DNA of 64,000 nt from NCBI RefSeq assembly GCF_020379485.1, contig NC_063437.1, positions 3,730,806-3,794,805 on the forward strand, in the 5' to 3' direction. Shown here one piece after another: positions 59,011 to 64,000 of this stretch. The notes beneath the pieces were generated by a model. That model searched no databases. It was not told the origin of the DNA and saw only the letters and a list, made by a program, of their open reading frames with translations. Position 1 is the stretch's first letter; every line of letters starts with the position of its first letter. The translations under genes were made by a program, and so were the position numbers. Origin of the DNA: Brassica napus. Lineage: Eukaryota; Streptophyta; Magnoliopsida; Brassicales; Brassicaceae.

Positions 59011-60812
59011 CACAATTTGAGTTTTCAATATCACTAAGAGACACATTGTGTCTATGGGACACTTTCTCATATTAGATTTACCAAGATAGCCTCCAACTAA
59101 GATAAAGGTGTCTCTTGTTAGTCCATCCAACTAACCAAACTGATATAACCTATTTACCTTTTTAAAAAGAAATAAAACATTTCTTCTTCTAATAATCTTA
59201 TCTCTTTCCCTATCTTCACAAAATCAATTATCGTGTAAAGACTCAGAGAGATGAACTCTAATTTTTTTCTCCCTAGACATCTTATAGATCCAGAAATCGA
59301 ACTCCGAAATTGAATCCAAATCAAACTTTCTCACTGTCGACGTCTTCCTGATTGTTTTTTATCGTTCCCCGAATCTCGATATCGGTTTCGCGATCTCGGA
59401 ATTTCAATCTATGTTTCTCGACCTCGAATCTCTGTTTTTTTTTCACCTCCGTTGATTAACAGACAAACTTTACATGGAAGGTCAATCCCTTTCTCCCTCT
59501 CGACATATTTTTTATCTCAATTTCTCAATCAGACAACTCTCTCTGTTCTCTACAGCCGAATGTTCTTTTCCGCTTGTTTGTTCTACGCCGCGGCAGTTTC
59601 AATTGCGAGCTCCAGTGAGGAGATAATGATGCGACTGCGAGCTCTCATGAAGTGGAAGAGGAAGACCGTGGATAACCACATGTAACATGTCTATCTGAGG
59701 TGTACACTTTGTTTGTGTGGATATTGTGGACTGGGAATCTGTAGATGTCGATGTCGGAGATATGTGAGGTGCGGATGTGACTGATGTGGACAGAGGATGT
59801 GTGGATGTGAACAGTGTGGACGACAGTTGTGTGGATGTGGTGGCTGTGGACATGAGAGTTGGGGGGAGAGGGGGTGGTCAAGTGCGCAGTTGTCAGATAA
59901 GAGGTGGTCAGATGAGATATGGATAACAAAGAAGATCTCGCATGCGTCTTCCATGGTCTGGGTATTTATGAAATTCATATAAGATGATAATTTTTGCATT
60001 TTGTAAACGTTTGTATTTCTTTTTGTATGATACAATCAGATTTTGTTCAGATACTTTTTGTTTAGAAACCAAAAGAAAGATTTATTAATGAAAGGGTTAA
60101 AGCCGTTAAACTAAATTAACAAAACTTCAAACCCATACAGCCGAACAGTCGACGGAAATTGCGCCCTACATCCCGGTGAGATTTCACTCTAGACAGTTAC
60201 ACAACAGGGCGCTTCATAATATAAACTCTCTTTCACCGACTCTTTTTTATTTTTTTCCTCAGATCCCACTTCAGCCGGAGGAACAAGAATCACTTGGAAA
60301 CCACTACCCTATCATTAGCCAATATGCCGCACAACACTACCTCCACCCAGACCAAAGCCTACAAGATTACACTGGCATTGTCGCCAACATTGGCATCCAT
60401 TCACACACTGACCACCAAAGCCTTGACCACAACACTCCCGACCACAACAACGCTCTGCCTAACCACGAGAGTCCTCCACAACACATCCGACCACCACAAC
60501 AATTACACTAACCATGAGAGTCTCATCCACAACACACCTGAGAATCTTATTTCTATAAACAGATCTAACGTCCCAAAATAACTCACCTTCTCTGATATAC
60601 CTATCTTTTAGTTAACACCTTTATCATTTATTGCAACTGGAAACAAACTTAGTTACAACTTTCTAACTTCACGTTGCCTTTTTAAAAGAAGAACTCTTCT
60701 CATTACACAAAAACAAGGTCAATTTTGTCTAAAGAAAAACAGCTGGCAAGAGAATGTGTGTCATTTCACAATGTGTCTCTCGGTGAAAACAGAAGTCATA
60801 AAGTGTCCTTTT
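59011..60812. mobile_element. Inverted-repeat element A with GTGG/CCAC arrays
   Basis: The ends share GAGACACATTGTG in inverted orientation (left near 59037, right near 60768) together with neighbouring TTTTCA and GGACACTTT motifs, giving an imperfect terminal repeat of about 60 bp. Inside, a leader-like block (59200-59500: CATCTTATAGATCCA, CTCGACAT) is shared with element B. A G-rich array (GTGGATGTGGTGGCTGTGGA-like, 59697-59900) and a C-rich array (ACCACAACACTCCCGACCAC-like, 60310-60560) face each other. Exact borders and target duplication were not resolved. Superfamily is unknown; Mutator-like or foldback is possible. Confidence 0.55.
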
Positions 60813-60874
60813 ATGTAACTCTCTCATATATTACAATGATTTTTTTTAGAAATTTTTACCCTCACACATTTTGT

Positions 60875-62555
60875 GTTTCCAATTTCACTCAGAGACACAT
60901 TGTGCTACAACACACTTTCTTTTGCTAGATTTACTAATATAACCCCAACCTTTAGTTAACTAGATGACTCAACCCAACCTTTAGTTAATTAGATAATTCA
61001 ACCCAATCGATTATCTCTCTTTATTTTTAAACTTTTTATAAAACCAGGTGAACACACCTCTCTCCAATCTCACCTTATCTTTTCCCCTTTTTACAAAATC
61101 CGATGAACCCTAATTATTTTCTACGGCGACATCTTGTAGATCCAAATTTCATAATCTGAAATTGGCCCCAAATCTAACTTCCCAAAACGCTCCTCTTTTT
61201 TATGTTTCACCGTAGTCGGATTCGTGTTTCGTGTTTCGCGTTATCATCTTCTCAGAGACCGTCTCTCGACATCAAAGGTCTGGAAAAACTACAAATGGAA
61301 GGTTAGACTCCGCTCCTTGAACTTATTGATCACTCTCCTCTTTCGACAGATAAACTTATTGATTCCCCCGACAGATAAACTAATTGATTCACCCGAGAGG
61401 AGGTGGTGGTGGTGGATGCCGTTGTGGTGGATGTGGATACAGATGTGGAAGACGTGAGGATGAAGAGCTGGTGGTGATTATGGATGCCGTGATGGTGGAT
61501 GCTATGGTGGTGGATGTTGATACGGAGGTGGAAGACGTGAGGAGGAGGATGTGGTGGTGGATGCCGTGGTTGTGGATGCTGTTGTGGTGGATGTGGATAC
61601 GGAGGTGGAAGATGTGTGGAGGAGGAAGTTGTGGTGGATGCGGTGTTGGTGGATGTTGTGGTGGTTGATGTGAATATGAGGTGGAAGACATGAGGAGGAG
61701 AAGGTGGTGGTAGATACGGTGTCCACATAAAATTTTGTAATATTTTCATGTTCACATAAATTGTGTCCACAGAAGTGTGTTCGACCACTGAATTGTGTCC
61801 ACAGAAAAGATTAATCGTTGTTTTAAGATAATGATGAATGATGAATGATTTTATAGAGCAATTTTACTAAATGACGAATCAGATCCATAATTCATCAATT
61901 CACAAATTTTTTTCTTCTTTATTCAATTTATAAATATCTATTATGAGCCAAACCAATATACCTCTTCTGACCACAACCTCTCTAACCACAACCCAACTTC
62001 ATGGTTTCAACCATAACACTCATGTAGCCACAACCTCTCTAACCACAACCCACCTTCATGGTTTCAACCACAACACCCATGTAGTCACACCTTCTCTAGC
62101 CACAACCCAATCTACATGTGGATGCTATTTTGAATACACCACCACAACCACAAACAAGACATCCATAACCAAACTAACCATGACTTTTGAAACGATCAGC
62201 TCTATCTCTTATATCTCTTCTCGCCTTATTTCTCACCTTCATTGAAAAACGAAACCCACGACAAGTTACGTTTAAAGAACAACATTTATTACGAGCCAAA
62301 CCAATACACCTCTTCTGAGCCATTTGATCTTCTTTTAAAAAATGATCCGACGGTCAGGAAATAGACTCTAAAACCCATACAACTACTTTTACTTTTGTAC
62401 CTTTTTCATTTATTCCAATTGAGAAGGTATCTGGTTTAGTTCTTTAAAGGGCTTTTGTGTCCACCAAAAAGACAGCTGTCCAACAATGTGTTTTATATCC
62501 ATAAAGTATCTTTCAGCGTTAACAAAAGACATAAAGTGTCTCTCAGTGTAAACGT
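60875..62555. mobile_element. Inverted-repeat element B, related to element A
   Basis: It lies about 60 bp downstream of element A in the same orientation. The left end has CACTCAGAGACACATTGTG and the right end, inverted, CACTGAGAGACACTTTATG. The inner left block (61090-61300: CATCTTGTAGATCCAAATTT, TCTCGACATCAAAGG, ATGGAAGGT) matches element A. The G-rich array is at 61395-61710 and the C-rich array at 61955-62160 (CCACAACCTCTCTAACCAC repeated). No transposase frame is visible. Borders are approximate. Confidence 0.55.
61395..61710 (+). repeat. GTGGTGGATG minisatellite, about 78-bp period
   Basis: A purine-rich array of GTGGTGGATGC, GTGGATACGGAGGTGGAAG and GACGTGAGGAGG modules repeats about four times; the module GATACGGAGGTGGAAGA occurs at about 61519 and 61597. 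Six-frame translations give His/Pro/Thr-rich or Gly-rich low-complexity peptides on both strands, so these frames are not taken as genes. Confidence 0.8.
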
Positions 62556-62559
62556 TTCT

Positions 62560-63351
62560 TTTTTTTAAGTTCCTCGAGATGAATTATTTTCTTATGATTA
62601 CTATTCTAAATTAAAATTAATCCCACAAATATACACGTGCGTTCCCACGTAGATACAATCTTCGATTTTACTAATATTAATTGGTGTCGGTGTGTGCCTT
62701 GTGGGATGATATGTTTTGACCTTTTGTCTCGTAAAAGTTGGATAATCGTCTTATTTTTGGCTAAGAATTGGATAATTGCTATCCAAAACAATTTGATAAG
62801 CGGATAAAGTGGACTTACCACGTAATAATTGCAATCTACATTCAAAACAAATATATAATTTATGGTTTAACCTTTTTTTTTTAATCTCTAGGAAGATATG
62901 TTGATTAAAGTTACATTTCCTTTAATGGCAATGAAAATTAACACTCTTCGAAACCATTTATAAAAGGAAACTGGAAAATGTGATTTGAAAAAGACGAGAT
63001 TCTTATTGGCTGTGATGAGTGTACCTGTGGTGGACCTGTCCGTAGGGGAATGATCGGTGGATGGGGTTGAGTAACGAATGCGCCACCCATGCTGTAAATA
63101 TAGATGCTACGTAGGATCATTGTAAGAATATTCCTATCTACGCTTTTATTCGTCGGATGATTATTTCCTTCACACCGAAGACAATTAAAAGTTTAATGTA
63201 TCTTTACCGATTTGTCAAATCGCCACGCTTTTCACCTTTGCGTCGCCTTGGAGTTAGTGGGATCTTCTCCTCGTTCGACTTTTTGTTGATCTACGAGTGA
63301 AGATATCGAAAATAATTTTTAAGAGCTTAATCTTTAGTACTTCCGTTTAAA
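62560..63351. other. Spacer, no gene seen
   Basis: AT-rich sequence with no recognisable reading frame or element ends between element B and the right-hand Helitron. Confidence 0.4.
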
Positions 63352-64000
63352 TCCCCTGTATATTATTTGACAATCATTGCAACATTTTTTTGTAGTCACG
63401 TGTCATCACAAAACTGATTCTTAAAATCCTTAGAGAAATATGTTGGTTCATCTAAATACTCCATCTGTTCCTGAAAATAGGATTTTTTAGATTTATTTTT
63501 TGTTCCAAAATGACAGATTTTCTAAAACTTTAAGGTATTTTTAGTAGTTAATGTTGAAAAATTGTATATTTTTAAGAAACATTAATTAAAAATATTTGAA
63601 TTGGTTGAATACTATTGGTTGATATTTATTGGAAAATGTATATTAAAATAAATAATAAATTCGATTGTAAAAAGCTAATTGTTTCCTTAATATGCGTGAA
63701 TACTCTAGAAAATCCTTCTTTCAGAAACAGAGGGAGTATATAATAAGGTTTTTATTAAACCACAATAAATACATTATTAATGTGTTTTATTATTTTCTTA
63801 AATAAGATTACGAAATTGCCTAATGTGGCTAAAGTATATATGACAATTAATGTTTTGAATAATAAAGATTTGTTAAAAATAAGTGTGTATTATAATTATA
63901 TTTGTTTAATTTCAAGCTATTAAAATAAATTAAACAATCATAGTAACCATATAATAAAAATTAAAAAAATATTTATATATTATATTTTTAAAAACGAGTA
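63352..64000 (+). mobile_element. Helitron, 5' part (runs off the window)
   Basis: It begins TCCCCTGTATATTATTTGAC after host A (63351), matching the start of the Helitron at 9727-10755 in opposite orientation. The two can be followed side by side through CACGTGTCATCAC, ACCACAATAAATACATTATT and GAATTGCCTAATGTGGCTAA. The 3' end lies beyond the window. A Stowaway MITE interrupts it. Confidence 0.8.
63459..63736. mobile_element. Stowaway (Tc1/mariner) MITE nested in a Helitron
   Basis: The 278-bp element opens CTCCATCTGTTCCTGAAAAT and closes with the inverse type ATTTTCAGAAACAGAGGGAG-like end (actual right end CTTTCAGAAACAGAGGGAG), flanked by TA on both sides (63457-63458 and 63737-63738). CTCCxTCxGTTyC ends and TA duplication are the Stowaway mark. 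The related Helitron copy at 10380-10755 has no insertion at this site, which confirms it as an insertion. Confidence 0.85.

Noticed and set aside
59452..60581. Frames in element A
   Set aside because: They are low-complexity products of the G-rich and C-rich arrays with no family resemblance.
61330..61788. 152-residue His/Pro/Thr-rich frame in element B
   Set aside because: It is a translation of the GTGG minisatellite; equivalent low-complexity frames are open in several phases on both strands.

Overview
This window is nuclear DNA from a flowering plant of the mustard family, most likely a Brassica or close relative. The genes have short GT-AG introns in very AT-rich surroundings, and the spacers are full of Helitrons, MITEs and a CACTA element. 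The recognised genes fall in the order of the Arabidopsis thaliana chromosome 3 segment At3g53770 down to At3g53620: LEA_3 protein, actin (ACT3-like), CHX20, AGD6, MEE40, histone H2B, an unknown protein (At3g53630-like) and soluble pyrophosphatase PPa4. Locus names come from remembered Arabidopsis annotation, not from a search. Several Arabidopsis genes expected between them are not visible, as expected after polyploid gene loss.

Layout. At 0.4-1.75 kb is a broken F-box/FBD gene on the minus strand. At 2.8-3.3 kb is a two-exon LEA_3 gene and at 5.7-7.5 kb an actin gene, both minus, with a small MITE between them. A Helitron lies at 9.7-10.8 kb. CHX20 (five exons, plus) occupies 12.9-16.5 kb with a MITE in its second intron. 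From 16.7 to 23.0 kb there are three Helitrons in the same orientation, a short inverted-repeat element and a broken alkenal-reductase exon. A complete-looking 6.7 kb CACTA transposon follows at 24.26-30.93 kb, with perfect 3-bp target duplication, a TNP2-type transposase broken by one frameshift and a second multi-exon TNPA/Ptta-like gene. AGD6 is at 32.9-35.1 kb (plus) and the single-exon PPR gene MEE40 at 35.4-37.6 kb (minus). A 3.5 kb Helitron at 38.8-42.3 kb carries pieces of a spliceosomal SYF1 gene. A 4 kb AT-rich array of roughly 190-bp degenerate repeats (42.6-46.7 kb) encloses a receptor-like kinase fragment. Histone H2B (51.1-51.6 kb), the unknown protein (53.1-53.7 kb) and PPa4 (55.5-57.7 kb) are on the minus strand, with a hAT-type MITE between the last two. 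The last 6 kb holds a Mutator-like MITE, two adjacent related inverted-repeat elements with GTGG-rich and CCAC-rich inner arrays, and a Helitron that runs off the window and contains a nested Stowaway MITE.

The genes are unrelated housekeeping, transport, trafficking and stress functions; nothing resembles an operon or cluster. No convincing new biological system was found. The most unusual material is in the mobile elements: gene capture by a Helitron, nested insertions with intact target duplications, and the paired GTGG/CCAC elements at 59.0-62.6 kb. All splice sites were placed by eye from reading frame, GT-AG borders and family knowledge; none is supported by transcripts here.
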